A stretch of 64,000 nt of DNA from Maribacter antarcticus DSM 21422 (GTDB lineage: Bacteria; Bacteroidota; Bacteroidia; Flavobacteriales; Flavobacteriaceae). The stretch is from NCBI RefSeq assembly GCF_000621125.1, contig NZ_JHZC01000018.1:1-64000 (forward strand), given 5' to 3'. Each line of letters opens with the position of its first letter. Position 1 is the first letter of the stretch. A program made the translations under genes and the position numbers. Below, piece after piece: positions 11,078 to 20,111 of the stretch. The notes under the pieces were generated by a model, which searched no databases, was not told the origin of the DNA, and was given only the letters and a program-made list of their open reading frames with translations.

Positions 11078-14029
11078 ATGAAAAGTTATATTCTTTTCCT
11101 ATACTTTTTCATACAAACCTTTACTCTTTTAGGTCAAAATAATAGAACTATTGATTCTCTAAAATTAGTATTAAAAAATATTAGTCAATCAAGTTTAAAA
11201 TTTGATATTTTAACTAAGGTTTACGAATCCTACTTATTTACAAATTTAGACTCTGCGAATATTTACAAAGGAAAAATTCTGTTTTTAGGAGAAAAAAATC
11301 CTGAATTCGTAATAACTTCTTATAGTCTTGCATCCAAATATCACTATTACAAATATGAGATAGATAGTGCGCTTTTCTATGCACAAAAAGCACTCGAATT
11401 ATCGTTAAAATCTAATGATTATAATCTGGAAGCTGACAGTTATAGAAAAATAGCTATTCTGTATAGCCGCAAATCAGATTACGCAAATGCAAAAAAATAT
11501 GGGGTATTGGCTTTAAAGAGTGCCCAGTCATCTAAAAATTGGAATCTTATAGCTTCAGCATTCACTATGCTAGGAAATCAATCTTTCAAAAAAAATAATT
11601 ACGCAACAGCGTTGGAATATTACCTTAGTGCCGATTCAATATATTCTGCAAATAACGAGAATGGAAGATTTCTTGCCTTGGTATCTGATAATATTGGCAA
11701 CATTTATTCAGAGCTCAAAGATTCCAAAGCCTTAGGTTACATACAGAAAAGCGAAAAAATATATCGTAGACTAAATGATAACGAAGGTTTAAATTACAAC
11801 CATACTTTAAAAGCTATTTATTATCAAAGGATTGGTGAACACCAAAAAGCAATTGATAATTTCGGGAAATCCCAAAAATTTTATGAAGAGTATGGTAATA
11901 TTTATCGAAAAAATGAAATTTATACAAGACTGATTAAAAGCTACTCAGCCATCGGAAATTTTGAACAAGCTGAGATTTTTTTGAAAAAATCTGAACTCCT
12001 AAACCTTGAAGATGCAACCAATGAGATTTTATTAGAATTCAATCTAAATGCAGGTCAACTTTATCTGGATAAAAAAAAATACAAAAAGGCCATATTATAT
12101 TTCGAAAAGGCCAGTACATTAATTAGTGAAATAAGTAGCGAATTTGAACTTTCTTGGATAAAAAATATTAATTACGGGCTGGCTCAATCGTATTTTGGAA
12201 TAAAAGATTTCAAATCTGCCTATTCCCACAAGCAAAAACAATTAAGCATTAGTGACAGTATTTACAAAAAAAACAGCATTGACATTACCAATGATTTGGA
12301 GAGCAAATATCAAACTCAAAAAAAAGAACAAGAAATACAATTACTGAAATCAGAAAGAGCGCTGGCAGAACAACAAACCAAAAACCAACGTAACCTTCTT
12401 TTAGGTGGTATTGGAATAACGTCACTTGCCTTAATTTTCCTTTTCACATTATATCGAAACCGTCAAAAGACTACTAATAAACTACGCGAAATTGATAGTT
12501 TAAAAACTACTTTTTTTACAAATATTTCTCACGAATTTAGAACACCCTTGACTTTAGTGTCCACCCCTATTCAAGAATTATTAGAAGACGCAACCTTATC
12601 CAAAGAAAAAAGAGCCCATTTTAAAATGGCAGAAAGAAGTGTTATGAGATTATCTTCTTTAGTAGACCAATTACTAGAACTTTCAAAAATTGATAGCGGT
12701 AATCGAAGACTACTACTTGAGCAAAATACACCAACCCAAATGATAGCTGCTTGGAGTGAGTCATTCTTATACTTGGCACAACAAAAGAACATTGATTTTA
12801 AGATAGAGATTTCAGATAAAGAAATAGAAGCTTGGTTCGATCGGGAAGCCCTCGAAAATATTATTGTAAATCTGCTTGGCAACGCAGTAAAATACACCCC
12901 TAAACAAGGAGAAATACATATAAACGTTTCTATTGAAAATGATTACCTGAAGATTAAAGTAAAAAATACCGGTCAAGGACTTACAAATTCGCAAATCAAA
13001 ACCATATTTAATCGTTTTTACCAAACAGATGGTCAGAATGAGGGTGCCGGAGTTGGATTGTCTCTAGTAAAAGAGCTTACAGAGTTGCATAACGGAAAAA
13101 TTAATGTTCTAAGCGAAGTAAATAAATGGACATTATTTGAAGTTTCTTTAGCTATAGAAAAATCATTATTGAAAAATATAGAAATCAAAGTGACTACTGA
13201 TTCTTTGCCTACTGGCTCAACTGTTAATTTAGAACTAAACGAACCTGAAATAGGAAAAAGTCCAGAAAACAAAGAACTTCCAATACTGCTTATTGTAGAA
13301 GATAATGCTGATGTAAGGAGATTATTAACAGATACCTTTAAATTAGAATACAAGGTTATAGAGGCAGTAAATGGCGAAGAAGGCTGCTTAAAGGCTTTAA
13401 ACATTATACCTGATATTATAATTTCTGATATAATGATGCCCGTAAAAGACGGTATTACCCTAACAAACACGCTCAAGAATAATGAACTCACTAGTCATAT
13501 TCCTATCATCCTTTTAACTGCTAAAGCAGGCGACAAAAACAAGATAGCTGGCATAGAAATAGGAGCAGATGATTATATTACGAAACCTTTTAATCAAAAA
13601 ATACTAAAATCCAAAACCGCCTCATTAATTGCACTAAGAAGAAAATTACAATCTAGATATAGCCAAGAGGTAATTTTAAAACCTAAGGATATCGCTATCA
13701 CATCTGTTGACGAAAAATTTTTGGAACGGGTTCAACACATTCTAGACGAAAAATTGGTGGAGCCAAGCTTCTCCTCTGAACAATTCAGTAAGGCCATACA
13801 TATGAGTCGCATGCAATTGCACCGAAAGTTAAAAGCCCTTACTGGACTTTCCGCTTCAGAATTCATTAGATCACAACGTCTAAAATTAGCCATCCAAATT
13901 CTAAAACAGTCAGATATTAACGTATCTGAAGTAGGCTATTCAGTTGGTTTCAATAATCACGCCTACTTTAGTAAATGCTTTAAAGAGGCATACAACTGCA
14001 CCCCTACAGACTTTGGAAGCCCAGCTTAA
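11078..14029 (+). CDS. Hybrid two-component regulator: TPR, kinase, receiver, AraC
   Basis: This 983-residue one-protein signalling system has a signal peptide, then tetratricopeptide repeats to about residue 400 in the periplasm, and a membrane segment near 440-460. The kinase domain has His485 in FFTNISHEFRTPLTL, an N-box NIIVNLLGNAVKYTP and a G-box GAGVGLSLVKEL. The receiver has acidic residues in VEDNADVRR, phospho-acceptor Asp784 in ISDIMMPVKDG, and Lys in DDYITKPF. A C-terminal AraC-type helix-turn-helix runs from about 880 to 980. This is the flavobacterial hybrid layout in which TPRs replace the Reg_prop propeller of sugar-sensing HTCS proteins. Ligand and targets are unknown. The gene is intact although flanked by pseudogenes. 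Confidence 0.92.
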   Translation: MKSYILFLYFFIQTFTLLGQNNRTIDSLKLVLKNISQSSLKFDILTKVYESYLFTNLDSANIYKGKILFLGEKNPEFVITSYSLASKYHYYKYEIDSALFYAQKALELSLKSNDYNLEADSYRKIAILYSRKSDYANAKKYGVLALKSAQSSKNWNLIASAFTMLGNQSFKKNNYATALEYYLSADSIYSANNENGRFLALVSDNIGNIYSELKDSKALGYIQKSEKIYRRLNDNEGLNYNHTLKAIYYQRIGEHQKAIDNFGKSQKFYEEYGNIYRKNEIYTRLIKSYSAIGNFEQAEIFLKKSELLNLEDATNEILLEFNLNAGQLYLDKKKYKKAILYFEKASTLISEISSEFELSWIKNINYGLAQSYFGIKDFKSAYSHKQKQLSISDSIYKKNSIDITNDLESKYQTQKKEQEIQLLKSERALAEQQTKNQRNLLLGGIGITSLALIFLFTLYRNRQKTTNKLREIDSLKTTFFTNISHEFRTPLTLVSTPIQELLEDATLSKEKRAHFKMAERSVMRLSSLVDQLLELSKIDSGNRRLLLEQNTPTQMIAAWSESFLYLAQQKNIDFKIEISDKEIEAWFDREALENIIVNLLGNAVKYTPKQGEIHINVSIENDYLKIKVKNTGQGLTNSQIKTIFNRFYQTDGQNEGAGVGLSLVKELTELHNGKINVLSEVNKWTLFEVSLAIEKSLLKNIEIKVTTDSLPTGSTVNLELNEPEIGKSPENKELPILLIVEDNADVRRLLTDTFKLEYKVIEAVNGEEGCLKALNIIPDIIISDIMMPVKDGITLTNTLKNNELTSHIPIILLTAKAGDKNKIAGIEIGADDYITKPFNQKILKSKTASLIALRRKLQSRYSQEVILKPKDIAITSVDEKFLERVQHILDEKLVEPSFSSEQFSKAIHMSRMQLHRKLKALTGLSASEFIRSQRLKLAIQILKQSDINVSEVGYSVGFNNHAYFSKCFKEAYNCTPTDFGSPA

Positions 14030-14091
14030 TTATAGATGTTACATCTGTCATAGCCTTTGTTACATAATTCATAACCTTTTTTAAAATTGCC

Positions 14092-14265
14092 TTCTACCTT
14101 GGTCCTACAACAGGGTTACTGAGATAATACTTCTTGGAAGGTACTGTTGAAAATTGTCCTGAAAACAAAATATTTCTGAATGTTAACCATCTTAAAGATG
14201 GTATTTATATACTGAAAATAATATATAGGGATAGAATAATTAAAGAAATAATCTTTAAGAAGTAA
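14092..14265 (+). pseudogene. Remnant resembling a T9SS C-terminal sorting domain
   Basis: In one frame the stretch reads GTVENCPENKIFLNVNHLKDGIYILKI and ends KEIIFKK before TAA at 14263. It is preceded in another frame by YNRVTEIILLG. Together they resemble the end of a type A T9SS sorting domain (an LYD..GK-like strand, then HLKDGIYILKI, then a basic tail). No start codon or upstream domain survives, and a frame change separates the two parts. I infer the tail of a deleted secreted protein. Confidence 0.5.
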
Positions 14266-14270
14266 CATTG

Positions 14271-14300
14271 ATGTTAACCTTTCAAAAAAAAAACATAAAA
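14271..14300 (+). promoter_or_regulatory. Putative ECF-sigma promoter, copy 1
   Basis: ATGTTAACCTTT at 14271 is followed, 14 nt after AACC, by CATAAAA at 14294. The start codon of the DUF4412 gene (14326) lies 25 nt beyond. Four other copies with matching spacing precede exported-protein genes at 21075, 27021, 29020 and 30784. Confidence 0.75.
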
Positions 14301-14325
14301 CACCAAACGAATAAATAGAACGACA

Positions 14326-15141
14326 ATGAAAAAAATTAAAATAATCTTGGTACTAGTCGTAATGGGAATGACTACACAAACAAATGCTCAATTCTTTAAA
14401 AAATTAACAAAAAAAGCACAAGAAGCCGCCGAGGAAACTATAGAACGTAAAGTTGCTCAGAAAACAGAAAGGGAAACAGAGAAAACTTTTGATACAGTAT
14501 TTAACAATAAAGGTAAGCTTTTTAAAAAGGAAACGGCAGAAAAGCTTGAAAGCTACACATTTAGTCATCAATATATCATGGAACTCGTAAGCGATAATGA
14601 CACTACTGACATTACGTATTATTTAACCAATGACCATGAATACATGGGCAGTTCATTTACCGCAGGAAAAGATCAACAGTTCATTACCGTAATGGATTTG
14701 CCAAATTCTGCCGTGCACACCTTTATGAATATGGGCGGACAAAAAACCATGAACTCTATGAAAATTGATTTAGAGGAAGTTTCAGACACAGAATTTGAGA
14801 CGCCAGAAATTTCTATTATACCAACAGGACAAACCAAGGTGATTTTGGGATATGAGTGTCAAGAATTTCAAATTACAGGGTCTCAACTATCCGGTACTGT
14901 TTGGGTAACCCAAGAAGCGGGAATATCAATTCAAAAAGCCTTTTCACAATTAAAATCCAAAAAAATAAAAAGAAGCAAGGGTATGGATCAATCCTGGGTA
15001 AGTATGGTTGATGGCTTGGCTCTTGAAATGAATATGATAGATTATTCTCAGAAAAATCCAAAACTAATAAAAATGATTTGTACAGATCTTCGCGAAAGCG
15101 CATTTAGTATTAACACTTTAGAATATGAAAAACCTTTTTAA
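14326..15141 (+). CDS. DUF4412-type exported protein
   Basis: This 271-residue protein has a signal peptide ending in TNAQ and a charged helical stretch (residues 23-60, FFKKLTKKAQEAAEETIERK). The rest contains GYECQEFQITG and GTVWVTQEAGIS, which mark the DUF4412 family of secreted or periplasmic proteins of unknown role. Its helical N-terminus resembles that of the broken OmpA-type gene at 8835, so the two probably belong to related exported assemblies. It is the first gene of a seven-gene same-strand run to 20828, directly behind putative ECF promoter copy 1. The next gene starts 10 bp after its stop. Confidence 0.75.
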   Translation: MKKIKIILVLVVMGMTTQTNAQFFKKLTKKAQEAAEETIERKVAQKTERETEKTFDTVFNNKGKLFKKETAEKLESYTFSHQYIMELVSDNDTTDITYYLTNDHEYMGSSFTAGKDQQFITVMDLPNSAVHTFMNMGGQKTMNSMKIDLEEVSDTEFETPEISIIPTGQTKVILGYECQEFQITGSQLSGTVWVTQEAGISIQKAFSQLKSKKIKRSKGMDQSWVSMVDGLALEMNMIDYSQKNPKLIKMICTDLRESAFSINTLEYEKPF

Positions 15142-15151
15142 CCAATATACT

Positions 15152-15760
15152 ATGAGACAGCTTACACTATTACTTGTTTTCACCATGCTGATAGGGTGTA
15201 ATGACTCTACCAAAAAAGAAGCTACAACTACATCGATTCTTTCTCAAGAAGCATCTACCGCACCAATTGTAAAGAAAGAAACTAAAAACAACAATATTCT
15301 TTGCCAAATAAATGGACGGGATTGGGCATATACCAAAGCATCAGGTATTGTATCTATGGAGGGGAAACCCAGAAAACGTACTGCTATAATTACATTTACA
15401 AAGAAACTCGAAAAAGGCAGTGAAACCATACAGCTATATTATGATGCCGATTCTTTTGAACTAATAATCGCATCCTTACAACTGAAATTCAAGAATAAAG
15501 ATGGTAAACTATTTACCTGTTATTACTATCTCAGTCCTGACACACAAAAACATAGTCCAAAAAGCATTATGTCGGGCACAGTTGATTTATCAAATCTAAC
15601 TGCAGCCTCTGGCACAGCAGTTGTATCAAACATTAATATTAAGTATGAAAAAGAAGCGCTACTCAACCCTGAAGAAGGGGTAGTAACCCTAACCGACTTA
15701 GAGTTTACAGCTATTGGGTATTCTGATATTGATAAACTTTCAAACGCTTTCAAAAAATAA
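15152..15760 (+). CDS. Uncharacterised lipoprotein
   Basis: This protein of 202 residues begins MRQLTLLLVFTMLIGC, a lipoprotein signal with the lipidated Cys at 16. The upstream in-frame ATG at 15125 would overlap the previous gene and spoil the signal, so 15152 is chosen. The mature part starts with a short segment NILCQINGRDWAY and looks all-beta. No family is recognised. It is the second gene of the operon starting at 14326, and the operon partners suggest a cell-envelope role. Confidence 0.6.
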   Translation: MRQLTLLLVFTMLIGCNDSTKKEATTTSILSQEASTAPIVKKETKNNNILCQINGRDWAYTKASGIVSMEGKPRKRTAIITFTKKLEKGSETIQLYYDADSFELIIASLQLKFKNKDGKLFTCYYYLSPDTQKHSPKSIMSGTVDLSNLTAASGTAVVSNINIKYEKEALLNPEEGVVTLTDLEFTAIGYSDIDKLSNAFKK

Positions 15761-15798
15761 ATCAACTACTTCGAAAAAACATAGAAAATAATACGATT

Positions 15799-17838
15799 AT
15801 GAAAAACTTAGTATTCGTCCTCATTCTATTTATCACAAGTCTTTCTTTAGGTCAGGAAGAAATAAAAATACCCGAACTAGACATTGGCAATGAGGTTTAC
15901 ACACTTGAATTTAATCCCGACCCACAAAATGAAGAAGTGATTTCGGCCTATATGCAAGGTACTACAGAGAAAGATTCCCTGCGATTTTGGGCAGAGGGTA
16001 CAACCCTTCTTCAAAAAGTAATGGTAACAGTTATTACGGATAATACTTCTGAGATTAAAGTAGACATTGTTAAAGCTAATTGGAAAGACAGTAAGATTAA
16101 TGGTCGTACTAAAAATGGTTTATTTCAGGAGTCTTTTGAGACCGCTGGTAAATTTGGAATTGTAATTAACAGTACAAAACCCAATATTTCATTCCAACTT
16201 GCGGTTTGGACCACTGGTGAAAATATCCCATATATGGGTAATTTATACTATTCGGCATCTGATGAAGCTACTTCAAGAGGTGGGCAAATGGTCGCTAGTG
16301 TAATATCTGAACAGCAAGATGTTGCAATATTCAATGATTCAAATACTTTGATGTACATCACAATAGGCTTTTTCTGTATAATTACTTTATTATTGGTGCT
16401 ATTGTTAATAAAAAAGAGAGCTACCAAAACGTTAATGATTTTCTTTTGCTTCATTCTAAGTCAAGAAACTAGTACCGCTCAAGCTCGTCCATCGCTTTCA
16501 GAGGTTTTTACTGGAGCCCTTAGTTTTGTTATCGAAAATCATGATGGTATTCAAGATTTCTTTGAAGGGGCAAATAACGTAGCGAATGAAATTAGAAGAC
16601 GGTTAGGTCCTGATGATGACGATGCACAAGCACAAGTAGATGCTAGTGGAGGCCCAAGATTACCTTCTTCGTGCATACCACCACAGTTTGGAACCAGTAG
16701 AAATAGTAATGCTAATTCAACAAGTCAGGGTTCTGGTAATTCTTCCAGTACAAATACAATTTTTGAACCTATTTCTACTTCAACATCAAATTCAGACGCT
16801 AACAACAATACCGAAAATGAAAATTATGAAGAACTAGATTCTTTTGGAAGACCTATATATGATAGTAATAACCACCGCATAGACTACCCTGTATTTGGAG
16901 ATGATGAGCGCCCAGAATATGATCTCAACGGCGACCCTATTGAATATGGCGAACAATCGCATAATGACGCACTAGATTCTTTTGAAAGACCTGTATATGA
17001 TAGAGATAACAGACCCATAGACTATCCTGTATTTGGAGATGATAAGCGTCCAAAATATGACATCAATGGACAAGCCATTGAATATGCAGAAGGCGACACA
17101 GAACCAAGACCAAGATTAGATACCAATAAGAAACCTATTGAATATGATAATAATAATCATCCTAAATATGACAATAAGGGTAATCCTATAAACTACCATA
17201 AAGATGATTTTAAAAATCCTCCAAAAAGAAATAAGGAGAATGGTTTTCCTGTTGAAGAAAAGCAAAGCCTTGAAAAAATAAAGAATAATGATAATTCACC
17301 CAATGGAACACTAATGGCAGTTTTAAAAATAACTAAACACATTAACAGTATTGACGTCAACATTAATACTAAAGAATTTAAGAACAAAGATTTTAAAGTA
17401 AAGTATGCAGAGGCCAATATTTTTGGCACAATATCATCATTAATCACCTATGAAAATGAAAATGAAGCTGGTTGTGCTTGTTTAGAGAAAGAGTATGACA
17501 ACCTCAACAACAGACGTTTAAATTTAGAGAGGCTTCGCGTAATCTTTGCCCATGCCATGAAAAAAATAAATGCTGGTATGGCCTTCGGTGATAATGTTTC
17601 TGGTGTGCATGGAGTTTCTGGATTAGTATGGCAAAGTCAAAAAATGATTATCCTAACAAAATCGATACCCACCTTAAACAAAGCATATGATGATAAATAT
17701 GCAGAAATGATCCATGCCCTTGAAGAAAACTTAAGAGCTATTGAAAATTGTGAAGCCATGTTAGGTTATGATAACTGGTATAACCATGCTGGTTTCATCT
17801 ACTATCAATTTATGGCCGATAAATACAAAAGAAACTAA
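15799..17838 (+). CDS. Exported protein with RPxYDxNGxPIxY repeats
   Basis: This 679-residue protein has a signal peptide, a soluble domain (residues 20-180), a membrane segment near 183-204 and a second hydrophobic stretch at 209-221. A Ser/Asn-rich linker leads to a repeat block (about 350-475) in which units such as FGRPIYDSNNHRIDYPVFGD, RPEYDLNGDPIEY and RPVYDRDNRPIDYPVFGD recur. The C-terminus (about 550-679) is helical and contains GCACLEKEYDNL and HGVSGLVWQSQK. I recognise no family. The repeats have the Tyr-Asp/Asn-Gly rhythm of YD-type or toxin-associated repeats but are not clearly either. It lies 2 bp upstream of the OmpA-type lipoprotein, suggesting joint synthesis. Confidence 0.6.
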   Translation: MKNLVFVLILFITSLSLGQEEIKIPELDIGNEVYTLEFNPDPQNEEVISAYMQGTTEKDSLRFWAEGTTLLQKVMVTVITDNTSEIKVDIVKANWKDSKINGRTKNGLFQESFETAGKFGIVINSTKPNISFQLAVWTTGENIPYMGNLYYSASDEATSRGGQMVASVISEQQDVAIFNDSNTLMYITIGFFCIITLLLVLLLIKKRATKTLMIFFCFILSQETSTAQARPSLSEVFTGALSFVIENHDGIQDFFEGANNVANEIRRRLGPDDDDAQAQVDASGGPRLPSSCIPPQFGTSRNSNANSTSQGSGNSSSTNTIFEPISTSTSNSDANNNTENENYEELDSFGRPIYDSNNHRIDYPVFGDDERPEYDLNGDPIEYGEQSHNDALDSFERPVYDRDNRPIDYPVFGDDKRPKYDINGQAIEYAEGDTEPRPRLDTNKKPIEYDNNNHPKYDNKGNPINYHKDDFKNPPKRNKENGFPVEEKQSLEKIKNNDNSPNGTLMAVLKITKHINSIDVNINTKEFKNKDFKVKYAEANIFGTISSLITYENENEAGCACLEKEYDNLNNRRLNLERLRVIFAHAMKKINAGMAFGDNVSGVHGVSGLVWQSQKMIILTKSIPTLNKAYDDKYAEMIHALEENLRAIENCEAMLGYDNWYNHAGFIYYQFMADKYKRN

Positions 17839-17840
17839 TC

Positions 17841-19631
17841 ATGAAAAATTATATTGTAATACTATTTTGTGGACTGATGGTCATTTCGTGCTCGGAGGAA
17901 CTAAAAAAAGAGGTGTCAACTGACAAAGATTCTGAGACGGAAAGTACCTCAAAAGACGATAATTCGGATTTGTCTTCCAAGGATATCAAAGAATCCTTGG
18001 AGTTATTAGGTGGTTTCTTAAATACGCACAATGAAAATAAAAGTGAGGACAGTTTATCCCAAGAGGAGAGCGCTCTTGAAAAACTCCTCGAAATAAGTGA
18101 AGCTGGCTCTAAAGAAGATGGTAGCGGCAGTTCGCTTGGAAACATGTTGAAATCTACAATGATTCTAGATTTATTGGAAGCCAGTGGAGTTTCCAGAGGA
18201 GAAATGGAAGAACTCATCAACAATCCCGATAGTCTTCGCATTCTTGCCCAAGAAGCAATAAAAAATAGAAAAAATAAGCAACGAGAAGAAGAAGCCTATA
18301 AAAATAAAGGCAAACTATCCAAAGAACAACTGGCATCAAAAAGTACGCCTACCGGCGTTTCGTTAGAGGAAGCGATTTTATTGGTTCAGGCAGAATCAGG
18401 GCCAGACGCTACTATGGCTAAATTAAAGAAAATAGATTCTTTAGCGGGCACCAATATAATGGAACAGCTAGACCTTAGAGAAGCAAGATACATAATGACC
18501 GATATAGAACGAAAAAATGAACTACCAGCAAGTGCAGAAGAAAATCAGAAAATGAAGATGCTACGTAAAGTGTCAGGGCAAATGCATAGCGCAAAAGAAG
18601 CTGAACAACTACTAATAGAACTTGAAAAAACAGAAAAAGAGATTGCCTCAGGTAGCTTGAAGGCGAGCCCAAAATACCAAAGGACCATTGCACATCAGAA
18701 AAAAATCATCAAAATTTTCAAAAAGAACTTTGCCAGAAAAGCAGCTGCCGCTAAGAAGAAATTTCAAGAACTTAATCCCGACCTCTATTTTGGAGGGGAG
18801 GTAGGGGAAACCTATGTAGGTCATATGCGAAAAGCTGTCTATCTACCCTTAGGTAAACTCTCATTTGCTGACAAAGTCGTAAAAGCCAACCATCCACTAT
18901 TGTTGACCCAACAAGTAAAAAACGTGTTGGGCGAACCAGATGTAATCAAGGGTTTTCTTGCGGAAGATATTACAGGAATTCACAGTCTAGGTCTAGGGGG
19001 AAGTCTCAGCATACAGTTCACAGACAATGCCCTGACGGATGTTAACGGACCGGATTTATACATCTTTGAAATTGGACAAATTGAACCCACCAACCTAGAA
19101 ATTTCTAAAGATGGAAAAAAATGGATTCTGGTAGGTAAAATAGACGGCGGTGTGGCCGAAGTTGATATCGCACCATTCGTTAAAAGAGGTGAACTATTCT
19201 ACTTCGTAAGATTGAAAGACCTTAAAAAAAGCAGTGCTCTTCCCGGGGCAGATGTAGATGCCATTGCAGCAATAGGTGCCGCCATGCGACTGAATTTAGA
19301 TAGTAAAGTGCTTTTTGAAACTGGAAAATCCGTATTGAAACCGGAAGGCATAACCGCCTTAAAAACCCTAGCAAAAAGTATCTCTATCCTTAAAAAAGGA
19401 AATGTAATCGTGGAAGGTCATACGGACGATATGGGAAGTGACCAAACCAATCAAAATTTATCCTTGGCAAGGGCAAAAAGTGTCTCTGCCGAACTTAAAA
19501 AATTAATTCCCGGAAGCGGTTTTAGATGGAAAGAAATAGGATTGGGGGAATCAGAACCATTAGTTGAGAACGATACCGAAGAAAACAGAGCCAAAAATAG
19601 AAGGGTAGAGGTTTTAGTGCTGCCAAATTGA
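17841..19631 (+). CDS. OmpA-domain lipoprotein
   Basis: The 596-residue product starts MKNYIVILFCGLMVISC with the lipobox Cys at 17. A long acidic, helical region (20-300) is followed by a beta-rich domain (about 310-480, LYIFEIGQIEPTNLEISKDG). The end is a canonical OmpA-type peptidoglycan-binding domain (about 490-596) with VLFETGKSVLKPEG, VEGHTDDMGSDQTNQNLSLARA and NRRVEVLVLPN. The protein therefore probably ties the outer membrane, or a complex on it, to peptidoglycan. It follows the repeat protein by 2 bp and precedes a small exported protein by 12 bp, inside the 14326-20828 operon. Confidence 0.85.
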   Translation: MKNYIVILFCGLMVISCSEELKKEVSTDKDSETESTSKDDNSDLSSKDIKESLELLGGFLNTHNENKSEDSLSQEESALEKLLEISEAGSKEDGSGSSLGNMLKSTMILDLLEASGVSRGEMEELINNPDSLRILAQEAIKNRKNKQREEEAYKNKGKLSKEQLASKSTPTGVSLEEAILLVQAESGPDATMAKLKKIDSLAGTNIMEQLDLREARYIMTDIERKNELPASAEENQKMKMLRKVSGQMHSAKEAEQLLIELEKTEKEIASGSLKASPKYQRTIAHQKKIIKIFKKNFARKAAAAKKKFQELNPDLYFGGEVGETYVGHMRKAVYLPLGKLSFADKVVKANHPLLLTQQVKNVLGEPDVIKGFLAEDITGIHSLGLGGSLSIQFTDNALTDVNGPDLYIFEIGQIEPTNLEISKDGKKWILVGKIDGGVAEVDIAPFVKRGELFYFVRLKDLKKSSALPGADVDAIAAIGAAMRLNLDSKVLFETGKSVLKPEGITALKTLAKSISILKKGNVIVEGHTDDMGSDQTNQNLSLARAKSVSAELKKLIPGSGFRWKEIGLGESEPLVENDTEENRAKNRRVEVLVLPN

Positions 19632-19643
19632 ATAAAAAGCACA

Positions 19644-20084
19644 ATGAAAAAAACAATATCCACCTTATGCCTTCTCATAAGCTTTAGCTCCTCTAGCAAC
19701 TTGTTTTCTCAATCATCACCAGATAGTCAAATTGGAGGTTGGGAACTTCAAACAAAAACCGGAGGTATAACCAGAAACATGTTTTCTAGGGTAGACCACG
19801 ACTTTATTTTATTTTCATCTGATTGTAAATTCAATAGTTACTTCAGCAATCCCTTAAAGCTTTCATCAAACTATAATTTATGGAAATCCAAATCAATTCG
19901 TGGAAATAGCTTGTGCCATATTAGTGTTGATAATGATTTTATAGACGGAAGATGTTTTACGGTTAGTCAAAACAGCTTATTTATTAAGGATGAAGTTCAT
20001 AATGGCTTTACCGCTGTTTACATCAAAAAATATACCGAGGAAGAAATTGACAGGTTTTTTGAAAAGCAGCACACAGATAGTTAG
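19644..20084 (+). CDS. Small exported protein, unknown
   Basis: This 146-residue product has a signal peptide ending near residue 22 (SSSNLFSQ). The remaining sequence (GGWELQTKTGGITRNMFSRV, SVDNDFIDGRCFTVSQNSLF) suggests a compact beta-barrel of lipocalin size, but no family is recognised. It starts 12 bp after the OmpA-type lipoprotein and is probably the sixth operon gene under putative ECF promoter copy 1. Confidence 0.55.
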   Translation: MKKTISTLCLLISFSSSSNLFSQSSPDSQIGGWELQTKTGGITRNMFSRVDHDFILFSSDCKFNSYFSNPLKLSSNYNLWKSKSIRGNSLCHISVDNDFIDGRCFTVSQNSLFIKDEVHNGFTAVYIKKYTEEEIDRFFEKQHTDS

Positions 20085-20111
20085 TGTCAAATTATTTTAA
20101 AATTTAAGATC

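Noticed and set aside
14180..14188. A further ATGTTAACC at 14180
   Set aside because: It continues ATC, not TTT, has no CAT half at 14-15 nt, lies 138 bp from a start codon and is part of the sorting-domain remnant.
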